A DNA stretch of 64,000 bases. Source: an uncultured Poribacteria bacterium. GTDB taxonomy: Bacteria > Poribacteria > WGA-4E > WGA-3G. Under the pieces are notes generated by a model that was not told where the DNA came from, ran no database searches, and saw nothing but the letters and a program-made list of their open reading frames with translations. Location: NCBI GenBank assembly GCA_951828385.1, contig OX639973.1, positions 5,447,200 through 5,511,199 of the forward strand. The letters run 5' to 3'. Below, piece after piece: positions 52,832 to 63,695 of this stretch (its first letter is position 1; every line of letters starts with the position of its first letter). The translations under genes were made by a program, and so were the position numbers.

Positions 52832-52963
52832 CTTACTCACGTGAGCAGGCAGTGGTTTATTTGGAGATGACTCTGGAGCTTACTGATGCGTGTGTTGCTT
52901 GATGAGCATCCACCTCACAGACTCAGACAACTTTTCGCTGCCCTAATTAGAAAGGAGCATTTT
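52832..52963 (+). pseudogene. Decayed DUF433/DUF5615 toxin-antitoxin remnant
   Basis: One frame (52832-52902) encodes SYSREQAVVYLEMTLELTDA and stops, matching the C-terminus of the DUF433 protein at 45940. An overlapping ATG 52886 gives MRVLLDEHPPHRLRQLFAAL, the DUF5615 N-terminus. The toxin frame has no stop and runs directly into the protease gene at 52964. Both are non-functional alone. Confidence 0.7.
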
Positions 52964-54445
52964 GTGAAACACAAAAATAATTTATTGTGGATGTTCCACC
53001 GAGGCACTATTCTTGTTGCTCTTCTCCTTTTTTACACAATAACCACCGCCCCTGCTCAAACCACTCTACCTGCCGAAGATATTGCTGAAAAGGCGTTAGT
53101 GGCAACGGTGTATTTGGAGATGAAGGATAAAAGCGGGAAAACCTTGGGTATTGGCAGCGGCTTCTTTGTAAAGCCGGACCTAATCGCCACTAACTACCAC
53201 GTGATTGAAGGCGCATCACGCGGCACCGCAAAGTTAGTTGGTAAATCCACGACATACAATATTGAAGGCGTTACGGCAACTGACAAGACGAACGACCTCG
53301 CACTCCTAAAGGTAACAGCGTATGGGATTAAACCGCTTTCGCTCGGAAATAGCGATACAGTTCGGATTGGTGAGACGGTTTATGTTGCAGGTAATCCGAA
53401 AGGTTTGGAAGGTACATTCTCAAATGGCATTATCAGCAGTCGCCGAGATAAGTACACGAAAGAACGCTTGCAGATGACTGCACCGATTTCTCCGGGGAGC
53501 AGTGGTGGACCTGTGCTAAATCGTGAGGGCAAAGTTATTGGCGTATCATTCGCTCAACACCGTGCTTTAGATGCGGAGAATCTTAATTTTGCGATTCCAT
53601 CAAAATATATAAAGACACTGCTTGCGCGATCAAAACCGGCAAAACCGCTGCCACAATGGAACGATCCCTCTATATCTGCTGAGACCTATTTCTTGTGGGG
53701 AAATGTGAAATACGATTTGGGCGATTATGCGGGTGCCATCGCAGACTATACGATGGCTATCCAACTACAACCAAATAATACCAAGGTATATGTCAGTCGA
53801 GGTGCTTCAAAGTTTTTCTTGAAACAACACTCTGCTGCGATTGCAGATTATAACATCACTATCCGGCTACAACCAGATAATGCAGCCATATATCTTCTTC
53901 AAGGATTTGTGAAGGCCGACTTAGGACAACATTTTGCGGCCATCACTGATTTTGACACCGTTATTCGGCTACAACCAGATAATGCCGAGGCATATGTCAG
54001 TCGAGGAATTGTCAAGACTGACTTAGAACAATACGCTGCGGCCATCACTGATTTTGACACCGCTATCCGGCTACAACCAGATAATGCCGAGGTATACGTC
54101 AGACGGGGAGGTGTGAAGGCTTTGTTAGAACAATACTTTGCTGCGATTTCTGATTTTGACACCGCTATCCGGCTACAACCAGATAATGCCGAGGTATACA
54201 TTGGTCGGGGACATGTAAAGAGTGACTTGGAACAATACGCTGCTGCGATTAAGGATTATGACACTGCTATACGACTAAGACCTGATTATGCCGATGCATA
54301 CCTGAGTAAAGGAATTGCGAAGGCACTGTTGGGGCGTACTTGGGAGGCAAAGCAAGATATCCAAACTGCGTTGAGGCTTGCAGAAAAGGCAGGCGATGCA
54401 CATCTTAAATCTCAGATTGAGTCATTACTTCAACAGATACGTTAA
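52964..54445 (+). CDS. Secreted trypsin-like protease with TPR repeats
   Basis: 493 residues from GTG 52964 (AAAGGAG 6 nt upstream); a longer frame back to 52886 would add toxin remnant. Signal peptide (GTILVALLLFYTITTAPAQ). Trypsin-like domain: His in ATNYHVIEGA, Asp in TNDLALLKV, Ser in PGSSGGPVLN. From about residue 225 there are seven 34-residue TPR repeats of the form AAITDFDTAIRLQPDNAEVY. A DegP-like periplasmic protease with TPR partner-binding domain is inferred. Confidence 0.85.
   Translation: MKHKNNLLWMFHRGTILVALLLFYTITTAPAQTTLPAEDIAEKALVATVYLEMKDKSGKTLGIGSGFFVKPDLIATNYHVIEGASRGTAKLVGKSTTYNIEGVTATDKTNDLALLKVTAYGIKPLSLGNSDTVRIGETVYVAGNPKGLEGTFSNGIISSRRDKYTKERLQMTAPISPGSSGGPVLNREGKVIGVSFAQHRALDAENLNFAIPSKYIKTLLARSKPAKPLPQWNDPSISAETYFLWGNVKYDLGDYAGAIADYTMAIQLQPNNTKVYVSRGASKFFLKQHSAAIADYNITIRLQPDNAAIYLLQGFVKADLGQHFAAITDFDTVIRLQPDNAEAYVSRGIVKTDLEQYAAAITDFDTAIRLQPDNAEVYVRRGGVKALLEQYFAAISDFDTAIRLQPDNAEVYIGRGHVKSDLEQYAAAIKDYDTAIRLRPDYADAYLSKGIAKALLGRTWEAKQDIQTALRLAEKAGDAHLKSQIESLLQQIR
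53867..54275 (+). repeat. 102-bp tandem repeats inside the TPR region
   Basis: The phrase CTACAACCAGATAATGC recurs at 53867, 53969, 54071 and 54173, exactly 102 bp (34 codons) apart. The repeats are nearly identical at the DNA level, so copy number may be variable between strains. Confidence 0.85.
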
Positions 54446-54487
54446 GGTTCTTGCATGAAATTGCTTTAAAGGTTCACGAAACGGTGT

Positions 54488-55486
54488 TTATATCAGCGTA
54501 TGCGAAGGGACTTCTTGGATGACAGGGATGACATAACTCCGAATTGTTAATCTGTCAAAGTCGTCGGTTTCTACGCGGGGTTCCGGTTCCTTCCGATGAT
54601 CAAAGACGACATAGTATCCTTCCTGCACGTTTTCCAGTTTGAGATACACCGGGAGTTGCGCTTTACCTGCCTGATACCGGGCATCGCCTCGCCAAATCTT
54701 GGTTTCGACGATGTATTTTCGCTGATTGTGGCTGATAAGGAGATCCATTTTCCCGCGCCCGGTTGGTACTTCAAATGACATGATGCCTCCGACTGTTTGG
54801 ACGAATGCATCCAAATACGTCAGGAGCAGGTGCCGTCCGACATATTCTTGCGGGGTTTCAGGGACTTGCAGAATCCTAAAGCCTGCGCGGGCAATAAAAT
54901 CTCGGAAGTTATCTAAGAGGGGTTCCATCTCAATCTGCCCTGCAGGGGTGAGATAATTGAGAAATCCATTGATATTTTCCTCCGCGAAGTAATCTCGCTC
55001 CAGACCGTTGACTGCTGGCGTAAACGCTTGCATGATATGATGAAGATAAATCGGGTTGAGAATCTCACATCTTCCGTCAGGTGTTTCTCCGATAACGCCA
55101 TAAGTCGCGAGTTCACTGATGAGTTCATCGTGTAGATTAAAGCGTATGCCTTCCTCATACGTCATGATTTCCATAAGTATCTTTTCAAAGTGGCGGTTTT
55201 TGCGGATGTTCGTTGTCAGATGATCGATGTTGGTGTTTCGTTCGCGAAGGAGTCGCGCGTGTGCCGCCGCGAAATACACCATCGTTATCGGCTCAGTTTT
55301 CGGAATATCCAGTTCCTCTGTGAGTATCTGCGCGAATCGGTTGACGAGGAAGGGTTGGCCCGCAGTCTGCTTGTGAAGGCTTTCAATAACCTCGACGCGG
55401 TTGCTGAAATCTGCAGTTTCTTCGGTGCGGCTGACAATGTAATTTTCCTGCGGATTGACGGGACCTCGGGTTCCAAAACTTCTCAT
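54488..55486 (-). CDS. AAA-like ATPase/PD-(D/E)XK nuclease lacking its ATPase core
   Basis: 332 residues. It starts MRSFGTRGPVNPQENYIVSR, the usual N-terminal block of a family of AAA-like ATPases fused to nucleases, then jumps to VIESLHKQTAGQPFLVNRFA, which normally follows the Walker A/B core. The P-loop region (about 150 residues) is missing by internal deletion with the frame intact. The C-terminus has a PD-(D/E)XK-like motif GRGKMDLLISHNQRKYIVET with ETK. The remaining nuclease-like part may still fold. The ATPase function is lost. Confidence 0.7.
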   Translation of the reverse strand: MRSFGTRGPVNPQENYIVSRTEETADFSNRVEVIESLHKQTAGQPFLVNRFAQILTEELDIPKTEPITMVYFAAAHARLLRERNTNIDHLTTNIRKNRHFEKILMEIMTYEEGIRFNLHDELISELATYGVIGETPDGRCEILNPIYLHHIMQAFTPAVNGLERDYFAEENINGFLNYLTPAGQIEMEPLLDNFRDFIARAGFRILQVPETPQEYVGRHLLLTYLDAFVQTVGGIMSFEVPTGRGKMDLLISHNQRKYIVETKIWRGDARYQAGKAQLPVYLKLENVQEGYYVVFDHRKEPEPRVETDDFDRLTIRSYVIPVIQEVPSHTLI

Positions 55487-55535
55487 TGCCCACCTCTACC
55501 AGAAATTGAGACTACAGGACACAGCAGGTCAATAT

Positions 55536-55946
55536 CTACAAATTGCTCGCGACTTTGATGCGGTTTTGTGCGCGGGCGAGTGCCGCTTCTGCTCGTGGGC
55601 GATTTAGGTCGGGGGCATTTGCCTTGAGTTGCTCTTGGGCACGCGCGAGTGCACTTTCTGCACGCTCGACATCGATTTCCGATGCCCACTCTGCAGTCTC
55701 AACCAAGACCGTGACACCGGTTCGGAGTATTTCAAAGACACCGCCGCTGGTTGCCATTAACTGCGATGTCTCTGATGATTCACGGACACGAATCTCGCCG
55801 ACATCTAATGCAGTAAGAAAAGGAATATGCCCCGCCAGAATCTGGAAGTTGCCTTCCACTCCCGGCGCGTGAACGCTCGTCACGTCCCCTTCATAAATCA
55901 ACTGTTCCGGTGTCCGAATTTCAAGATGAAAACTTCTATTTAGCAT
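55536..55946 (-). CDS. atpC: ATP synthase epsilon subunit
   Basis: 136 residues: beta-sandwich start SFHLEIRTPEQLIYEGDVTS and GNFQILAGHIPFLTALDVGE, and the C-terminal helix pair (ERAESALARAQEQLKANAPD). Last gene of the atp operon, 37 nt after atpD. Confidence 0.9.
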   Translation of the reverse strand: MLNRSFHLEIRTPEQLIYEGDVTSVHAPGVEGNFQILAGHIPFLTALDVGEIRVRESSETSQLMATSGGVFEILRTGVTVLVETAEWASEIDVERAESALARAQEQLKANAPDLNRPRAEAALARAQNRIKVASNL

Positions 55947-55983
55947 AAGATTGAGTCTCTTTCCGAAAGCCGATTGCTAACGA

Positions 55984-57435
<1,452 letters not shown>

Positions 57436-57500
57436 TCACATCCAAAAACTGTGATATGTTTTCAAACATCTTTTGTTATGCAAGCGCATTCTCGGAACGA

Positions 57501-57974
57501 TTAGAGACTTGGACACGCCTTCTGAAAGTCGTTAAGTGCTTCTGCCCTATTGATTAACGCGTATTGCCGATTTCGAGTTGGCATCAGGATATTCACGCGT
57601 TGGATTTTCTGATTCAGATTTTCGAGTTTCTCACTGTATTGTTCAATACCGCGGGCACGTTCATGTTCAAAACTTCGACTGATGGCTTCACGTCGGTGTG
57701 GATACTGCTGGGCGATAGCCTCTAACCGATTTCGGCGACCTTTTAGATTTTTAAGGAGCCTTTCAAGTTGCGCTTTTTCTTTTTTAATCTCTTTCTCTAA
57801 CGCAATCCACCGAGGTGTAAAACCGGTCTCTTTCAGAAGTCGGTTCGCCATCCGCGCTTGGGGTGTCAGGTACGGATTCGTATCCAATTTGAGCGGTTTA
57901 CCTTCACCGGGCAAATTTTTGAATTCGCCACGTTCCATCGCCTCTTCAATCTGTTTGTTGGCATTGATCGGCAT
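57501..57974 (-). CDS. DUF1992-family protein (DnaJ-C28-like) in the atp operon
   Basis: 157 residues from ATG 57974 (GGAGG 7 nt upstream): IEEAMERGEFKNLPGEGKPL with RMANRLLKETGFTPRWIALE, the DUF1992 signature, and a long charged coiled-coil tail. It lies between atpG and atpD on the same strand. Function unknown; it may be an assembly factor or a passenger. Confidence 0.85.
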   Translation of the reverse strand: MPINANKQIEEAMERGEFKNLPGEGKPLKLDTNPYLTPQARMANRLLKETGFTPRWIALEKEIKKEKAQLERLLKNLKGRRNRLEAIAQQYPHRREAISRSFEHERARGIEQYSEKLENLNQKIQRVNILMPTRNRQYALINRAEALNDFQKACPSL

Positions 57975-58046
57975 CTGAGACCTCCACACGGCTACAGCAC
58001 GACGGCGCATGCCTACTACCTTGTACGGCAGAACGGAGTCTGTCTG

Positions 58047-58931
58047 CTACCTTTTACCCTCTAATGCGGCTGCACCACTTACAATCTCGGAAATTTCTGT
58101 TGTAATCTGTGTTTGACGTGCTCGGTTGCGCTGGAGAATTAACTCGTCAATGAGTTCTTTCGCCTTTTGCGTGGCGTTTTCCATCGCTGCCATTCGTGCG
58201 GCTTGCTCCGCTGCGTTGGAATCCAGGAGCACTTTCCACATTTGCATATTCAAGTGTTTCCCGAGTAGCATTTCAAAGAGTTCCGCCTGTCCCGGTTCAT
58301 AGATATAATCGAGAAAAAGTTCATCACCTTCTGGTATTTCGGGTTCTAACGGAAGGAGTTGCTCAACAAGCACAGTCTGGAGAATGGCAGACTTGAAATT
58401 ATTGTAGATAACCTCGACTTTATCGATTTTTTTGTCGGTATAGAGATGTTCAAACTCGTGGACAACGTCAACGGCTGTTTGGAATTCAAGCTGGCGGAAA
58501 ATATTGATGTACGAATCGGTAATGTCGTAGCCGCGGCGCACAAAATGCTCGTGCCCGCGTCGCCCGATACAAATAAGTGTTACATCCGCGCCACTTTCTT
58601 GATAGTGTTCTATACGTTGTGTGGTTGTCCGAATAAGATTACTGTTGAAACTGCCACACAATCCTCGGTCAGCGGAGACGGAGACGATACAGGCATGCTT
58701 TATCTCACGCGTTTCAAGCAGCGGATGTGTCAGTGCTTCATTTTCAACGTCCATTTGCGAAATCAGGTGTCCTAAGACCATGTTGAGTTTATCAGCGTAG
58801 GGGCGAGTCGCTATAATATTTTCTTGGGCACGGCGGAGCCGCGCTGCAGCGACGACGCGCATCGCATCGGTAACTTGCTCAATGTTTTTAATGCTGGCGA
58901 TGCGCCGCCGAATTTCTCGTAGCGTTGCCAT
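58047..58931 (-). CDS. atpG: ATP synthase gamma subunit
   Basis: 294 residues: RRRIASIKNIEQVTDAMRVV at the N-terminal helix and TQITTEISEIVSGAAALEGK at the C-terminal helix, with the central alpha/beta region between them. Normal length. Follows atpA by 2 nt. Confidence 0.95.
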   Translation of the reverse strand: MATLREIRRRIASIKNIEQVTDAMRVVAAARLRRAQENIIATRPYADKLNMVLGHLISQMDVENEALTHPLLETREIKHACIVSVSADRGLCGSFNSNLIRTTTQRIEHYQESGADVTLICIGRRGHEHFVRRGYDITDSYINIFRQLEFQTAVDVVHEFEHLYTDKKIDKVEVIYNNFKSAILQTVLVEQLLPLEPEIPEGDELFLDYIYEPGQAELFEMLLGKHLNMQMWKVLLDSNAAEQAARMAAMENATQKAKELIDELILQRNRARQTQITTEISEIVSGAAALEGKR

Positions 58932-58933
58932 GG

Positions 58934-60523
58934 TTACTCACCTTCTGTGGGCGCGTCCTCTGATGCGGTGGGTGCGTCCGTTTCTGCCGGTGTTGATACA
59001 GGCGTTTCACTCCAATTTTCTTTGAATGCCTTGACAACCGTGTGCATGGTTGCAAGCGATTCATCGCTGAGTAAACCGGTCTCTGCAATTTCTGAAAGGA
59101 TTTCTGCGTGATTCCTGTCAAGATATTGCAGGAATTCGGATTCAAACCGTGCGACTTCCGTCTCTGGCACATCGTCGAGGTAACCGTTGGTGCCACAGAA
59201 GATAGAGGCGACTTCCCGTTCTACAGGCATCGGTTGGTATTGCGGCTGTTTCAGCAATTCAACGAGCCGTGTGCCGCGTAGGAGCAGGGATTGCGTTAAT
59301 GCATCTAAATCCGACCCAAATTGTGCGAAGGCTGCAACTTCTCGGAAACTCGCGAGATCAATTTTAAGGGTACCCGCGACCTCTTCCGCTTTCATGGCTT
59401 TGACTTGCGCATCACCACCGACACGTGAAACAGATAATCCGACATCAATCGCAGGTCTCACGCCTTGGTTAAACAGATCTGTTGTAAGATATATCTGTCC
59501 ATCAGTGATAGAAATAACGTTCGTGGGGATATAAGTCGTTAAATCGCCTTCAAAGATTTCAATAATCGGTAGAGCCGTGAGAGAACCACCACCGAGCTCG
59601 TCACTGAGTTTTGCTGCGCGTTCTAAGAGACGAGAGTGTAGATAGAAAACATCACCCGGATAGGCTTCTCTGCCCGGAGGTCTTCTTGAAAGCAACGACA
59701 TCTGACGATATGCCCACGCGTGTTTCGTCAAGTCATCGTAGATAATAAGCGCGTGTTTGCCATTGTCCCTGAAGTATTCACCCATTGCAGTACCGGAATA
59801 AGGTGCAAGGTATTGAAGCGGTGACGGCGCGCTTGCAGGCGCAGAGACGATAGTCGTATACTCCAACGCGTTATGCTCACGAAGCGTATTCGCAACTTGT
59901 GCCAAAGTAGAACCTTTTTGACCGATAGCGACATAGATGCAATAAACATCTGTGTTCTTCTGGTTCAGGATAGTGTCGATTGCAATAGCGGTTTTGCCCG
60001 TTCGCCGGTCTCCGATAATGAGTTCGCGTTGACCTCTCCCAATCGGTGTCAAGCTATCAATAGCTTTTAGGCCTGTATAGAGCGGTTCACCAACGGGTTG
60101 CCGTTGAACGATGCCCAACCCTTTCTGTTCCACTGGGAGTCGGTGTTCTGTTTCAATATCACCTAAGCCGTCAATAGGTTGACCGAGCGCGTCAACAATC
60201 CGCCCGAGGAGTGCTTCGCCAACGGGGACTTCCGGTAGTCTTCCGGTCCGTTTGGCGGTGTCGCCTTCGTGTATGAGTTGGTCTTCGCCGAACAGGACGC
60301 ACCCGACGTTATCTTCTTCGAGGTTGAAAGCGATACCGAAGATGTCGTTAGGGAATTCGATCATTTCGCTTGCCATCGCATTGGCAAGTCCATGCACTCG
60401 CGCGATGCCATCGCCTACCTCCAGCACGGTGCCAGAATCGTAGACATCCACGTCCTGTTCAAACTGTTGCAGTTGTTGTTTAAGGATATTTGATATTTCG
60501 TCCGGTCGGACTTCTCTTGCCAT
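58934..60523 (-). CDS. atpA: ATP synthase alpha subunit
   Basis: 529 residues. P-loop [18 protein letters not shown] (with R where Q is common), [12 protein letters not shown], and [20 protein letters not shown]. The C-terminal 30 residues are an acidic Thr/Ala/Pro-rich extension (APTEGE) not usual in the family. First F1 gene after atpH. Confidence 0.95.
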   Translation of the reverse strand: MAREVRPDEISNILKQQLQQFEQDVDVYDSGTVLEVGDGIARVHGLANAMASEMIEFPNDIFGIAFNLEEDNVGCVLFGEDQLIHEGDTAKRTGRLPEVPVGEALLGRIVDALGQPIDGLGDIETEHRLPVEQKGLGIVQRQPVGEPLYTGLKAIDSLTPIGRGQRELIIGDRRTGKTAIAIDTILNQKNTDVYCIYVAIGQKGSTLAQVANTLREHNALEYTTIVSAPASAPSPLQYLAPYSGTAMGEYFRDNGKHALIIYDDLTKHAWAYRQMSLLSRRPPGREAYPGDVFYLHSRLLERAAKLSDELGGGSLTALPIIEIFEGDLTTYIPTNVISITDGQIYLTTDLFNQGVRPAIDVGLSVSRVGGDAQVKAMKAEEVAGTLKIDLASFREVAAFAQFGSDLDALTQSLLLRGTRLVELLKQPQYQPMPVEREVASIFCGTNGYLDDVPETEVARFESEFLQYLDRNHAEILSEIAETGLLSDESLATMHTVVKAFKENWSETPVSTPAETDAPTASEDAPTEGE

Positions 60524-60686
60524 ATTTTCAGTCCTCTGTGAGGAATGGTTATCAGCCCTCAGCTATCGGTTTTCGGTTAAGAGATGTGTTGTAATCATCT
60601 ATCCTCTATTGGCAGACACCAAATAGGTATAAATTGTTACAAAACCGCCTCTTAACTGGTAACTAACAACTGACAACCCATAACGA

Positions 60687-61226
60687 TTACCCTTTTGCGA
60701 GTTGTTGCTTCAGGCGTTGGAGTTGGGATGCAACACTTGCATCAAAGACGGTGTCATCTAATTGCACGATGAACCCACCTTGGATCTGTGCATCGGTTAT
60801 GGTTTCCAATCGCACCTGTTTTCCCGAATACGCGCTTAATTGCTGTATGAACCGTTCCTCTTGCTCTGACGTTATAGGCACAGCGGTCGTCACTTTTGCG
60901 ACGAGTCTACCCGCGGCCTCGTCAACAATCCCTGAAAAGACATCCATAATTGCGATGAGGTAACGTTCGCGCTGCTTTAATGCGAGTAGTTTGAAAAAAT
61001 TAAGCGTCAGCGGCTGCATTGCGTCGGCGAAAAGCTCCTGAAACGTCTCGCTTTTAAATTGTGGAGATAGCACGGGACTATGGATTAATTGCGTGAATTC
61101 CTCGGATTGTTCAATTAATTCTCGCAGCTTATCTATATCCGCGATAATAGACACCAGCGCATTTTGTTCCAACGCTGCAGCGTATAGGGCACGGGCATAA
61201 GGTTTTGCAACCCGAATGTCTCTCAT
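60687..61226 (-). CDS. atpH: ATP synthase delta subunit
   Basis: 179 residues: VAKPYARALYAAALEQNALV N-terminal domain and C-terminal GGFIVQLDDTVFDASVASQL, matching OSCP/delta proteins. The 163-nt gap to atpA contains repeat filler but no gene. Confidence 0.92.
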   Translation of the reverse strand: MRDIRVAKPYARALYAAALEQNALVSIIADIDKLRELIEQSEEFTQLIHSPVLSPQFKSETFQELFADAMQPLTLNFFKLLALKQRERYLIAIMDVFSGIVDEAAGRLVAKVTTAVPITSEQEERFIQQLSAYSGKQVRLETITDAQIQGGFIVQLDDTVFDASVASQLQRLKQQLAKG

Positions 61227-61258
61227 AGTTCGTTCTCACCTTGAATAAAAAGGGCCTA

Positions 61259-61957
61259 CTAACGCGAGTCCGCTGGCAATCTGCTAATAGATGCGTCAAT
61301 AATATGCTGATGTCTCTCTGCGTTGAGTTCCTCGCTTATGATTTTACTGGCGGCATCAATAGCGAGCTCAGCGACAACGCCTCGCAGTTCGGAGATGGCT
61401 TCATCTTTCTCACGTTGAATTTCTGCTCTGGCTCTTGCGACTTCATCCTCTGCTTCTTGTCGCGCCTGTGCGAGAATATCCTGACGTTCGGCGTTCCCTT
61501 GTTCAATCGCAGTTTGGATTTTGGTTTGTGCCTCGGTTTCGATATCGGCGAGGCGTTGGCGCGTCTCTGCGGTGAGACTGTCCAACTCTTCGCGATCCGT
61601 CCGCAATTGCTCTATTTGCGTGGTGATCTCATTTCTGCGGTCCTCTAAAAGGCCACCGACCTTGCCGAAAACAAATTTCCAAAGTACGGCAAGCACAATC
61701 AGAAAGCCGATAGCTTGGATGAGGATCGTTTTCGGGTCAATGCCAAGCTGGCTTAACAGTCCGCCACCGGCGGGTGCCTCAGCAGCGAACGCGCCGTTGA
61801 GACAGATGCCCATTAAAATCGCTGTATATAGGACATAATTTGTTGCCCTATGCTTGATGTTTTGCATAAGTCTGCTGTACTCTATTTTTGAAACTGAAGA
61901 CGTATCCGTTGGTGCGCGTCGTCTGGATGATCCGTCTCGTCTCGCTAACCGTGCCAT
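61259..61957 (-). CDS. atpF: ATP synthase b subunit
   Basis: 232 residues from ATG 61957 (an internal ATG at 61867 is possible). A signal-like segment is followed by a membrane helix (LIQAIGFLIVLAVLWKFVFG) and a long charged coiled-coil (EEAEDEVARARAEIQREKDE-like). Typical b subunit with an N-terminal extension. Confidence 0.88.
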   Translation of the reverse strand: MARLARRDGSSRRRAPTDTSSVSKIEYSRLMQNIKHRATNYVLYTAILMGICLNGAFAAEAPAGGGLLSQLGIDPKTILIQAIGFLIVLAVLWKFVFGKVGGLLEDRRNEITTQIEQLRTDREELDSLTAETRQRLADIETEAQTKIQTAIEQGNAERQDILAQARQEAEDEVARARAEIQREKDEAISELRGVVAELAIDAASKIISEELNAERHQHIIDASISRLPADSR

Positions 61958-61978
61958 ACGTCTTCAGTCAGGCGTTAT

Positions 61979-62284
61979 TTAATTTCCGCTTCTGACATCT
62001 GTCGCAACTCGTTTCGCATCCGCATCAATCATCTCTTTGAGGATTTCACCTTCCGGCAGTTTATTGTACAAGAGAAAGAACATTAAAAGCGAATAGATAA
62101 CGAGCGACTCAATGAGTGCCAAGCCGATAATCATTGCAGTTTGGATCTGCGGTGCGGCATCGGGTTGACGTGCGATACCTTCAAGAGCGGTACTCGCGGC
62201 ATTTGCTTGTGCTCTTGAGGCGAAAATGACAGCGATCGGCAATCCCAAAGTTACACCGAACGCCAACACTGCTAAATAAATCAT
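61979..62284 (-). CDS. atpE: ATP synthase c subunit, candidate Na+-binding ring
   Basis: 101 residues with AAGGAGG before the ATG. Two membrane hairpin helices flank the polar loop GIARQPD. The ion-binding helix is IIGLALIESLVIYSLLMF with Glu59. Aligned on the RQP loop to the Ilyobacter tartaricus Na+ ring (my recollection of the structure's ligands), Gln26, Glu59, Ser60 and Tyr64 match Q32, E65, S66 and Y70, although Thr67 is Leu. Proton rings usually lack the Ser after the Glu. So a Na+-coupled synthase is possible. A C-terminal charged tail of about 15 residues is unusual. Confidence 0.9.
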   Translation of the reverse strand: MIYLAVLAFGVTLGLPIAVIFASRAQANAASTALEGIARQPDAAPQIQTAMIIGLALIESLVIYSLLMFFLLYNKLPEGEILKEMIDADAKRVATDVRSGN

Positions 62285-62311
62285 GAAATGTCCTCCTTGG
62301 ACGGATAAGGG

Positions 62312-62347
62312 CTTGTAGTAGGAGCGGGGTTACCCCGCCCCTACAAG
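62312..62347. repeat. Palindromic GTAGG repeat between atpB and atpE
   Basis: CTTGTAG...CTACAAG outer arms and a GCGGGGT-TACCCCGC core. It lies in the 73-nt gap between atpB and atpE. It may reduce or separate expression of the c gene from atpB, as known for stem-loops in atp operons, but that is inference. Confidence 0.65.
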
Positions 62348-62357
62348 TCCCACAAAA

Positions 62358-63191
62358 TTAGTGATGCGCTTCATGCGCGTCGTCATGGTGTTCTATGAAC
62401 AGCACGATGTAAATGGTTGTTAAAATAGTAAAAACGAGTGCCTGCAGGAAGCCAACAAACAGCCCGAAGAACAGCATAGGCACTTGCACCGGAATAATCG
62501 GTATGGCATCATCTGCAATCAGCACGATAAGTCCGAGTTTTGTAAGTTCAATAACTACCGCTTTCTCACCAAAAATGTTTCCGAAAAGCCGGACAGCCAG
62601 TGAGCCTGCCCGCGATAACTGGGCAATCACTTCAAGTGGGAACATTAAGATGCCCAACAACGGTGGGTTACCGGCTAAATGTTTTAGATAGCCCACTATC
62701 CCGTTCTCTTTAATAGCAATAATTTGAACGCCTAATACAGCCGTTATACCGAGGGCAAGCGTTGTATTCAAATCTGCTGTTGGAGGTTGAAGCCCCGGAA
62801 TGATTCCGAGATAGTTCAAGGCGAGAATAAAGATAAAGAAGGAGCCGACGAATGGAACATACTTTTTACCGTGATCGCCTAAAATCCGCCCGAAGAAGTC
62901 CATAATACCGCCGACAAACACCTCTAACAGGGTTTGTCCTTTCCCTTCAGGTATCCGTTTCAACTTCCGGGTGGCGAAGATAAAAAGCAGTGCTAAGACA
63001 AGAACAGCAAAGTATGTGTTGGGAATGAGATCGGGCTGATGCCACCGAGTCGGTTCCGGGATTATTTCATCCGGTAAAAGCTGTGAAATCGGAGAGAGCA
63101 AACTACGGTGACCATTCTCGGCTGCGAAACTCCCGACTCCTATTGCCAAACTGAGTCCCACAACCAAGCAGATAAACGATAGCTTTTTCAT
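62358..63191 (-). CDS. atpB: ATP synthase a subunit
   Basis: 277 residues: N-terminal signal-like segment, multiple membrane helices, and the essential Arg in SLAVRLFGNIFGEKAVV. Ends with a His-rich cytoplasmic tail (EHHDDAHEAHH). Confidence 0.93.
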   Translation of the reverse strand: MKKLSFICLVVGLSLAIGVGSFAAENGHRSLLSPISQLLPDEIIPEPTRWHQPDLIPNTYFAVLVLALLFIFATRKLKRIPEGKGQTLLEVFVGGIMDFFGRILGDHGKKYVPFVGSFFIFILALNYLGIIPGLQPPTADLNTTLALGITAVLGVQIIAIKENGIVGYLKHLAGNPPLLGILMFPLEVIAQLSRAGSLAVRLFGNIFGEKAVVIELTKLGLIVLIADDAIPIIPVQVPMLFFGLFVGFLQALVFTILTTIYIVLFIEHHDDAHEAHH

Positions 63192-63271
63192 ATTTTATTA
63201 CGGTGTCTCTTATAGTAAGCGGTGGTTTTTTTCAGTGCTTTCCTGTTAAGAGTCAATTTGAAAACTTCACC

Positions 63272-63679
63272 TCACGACTGATTCGAATCCTTATTGGAAA
63301 GGATGAGTACCATCAGGCTAATTGCCTTGATGATAATAGCACCCTGTACTAAGGCGATCCCACCAGCGAGTGCGTAAATGTTCATCCACTCCATTTTAAA
63401 CAGAAGATAGAGCAATCCGCCAAGTACTGCGTATTTACCGATCGCGATGAAACCCAGCACATACTTCGCGCGCCTCGTTTTCCCGGGACGCATCAGTCGC
63501 CGAACAGCGAATTCAAGCGACCAGAACAGACTCAAACTGATAGCACTGCCAATCAAGAAGCTCGGGAGCGCAAGACGTTTGAAGACTAACAATACTGCCG
63601 CAATAACGACAGTGAGGCAAATCGTCAAGATGTAGATATGACGGATGGATCGGTCGCCAAATTCTAACACGGGACCCAT
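63272..63679 (-). CDS. atpI: ATP synthase protein I-like (AtpI)
   Basis: 135 residues with AAAGGAG upstream. Four hydrophobic segments (IYILTICLTVVIAAVLLVF etc.) and position directly before atpB fit AtpI, which helps c-ring assembly in other bacteria. Sequence similarity is weak, so the call rests on topology and position. Confidence 0.65.
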   Translation of the reverse strand: MGPVLEFGDRSIRHIYILTICLTVVIAAVLLVFKRLALPSFLIGSAISLSLFWSLEFAVRRLMRPGKTRRAKYVLGFIAIGKYAVLGGLLYLLFKMEWMNIYALAGGIALVQGAIIIKAISLMVLILSNKDSNQS

Positions 63680-63695
63680 CTAAGCAGCTCCTTTG

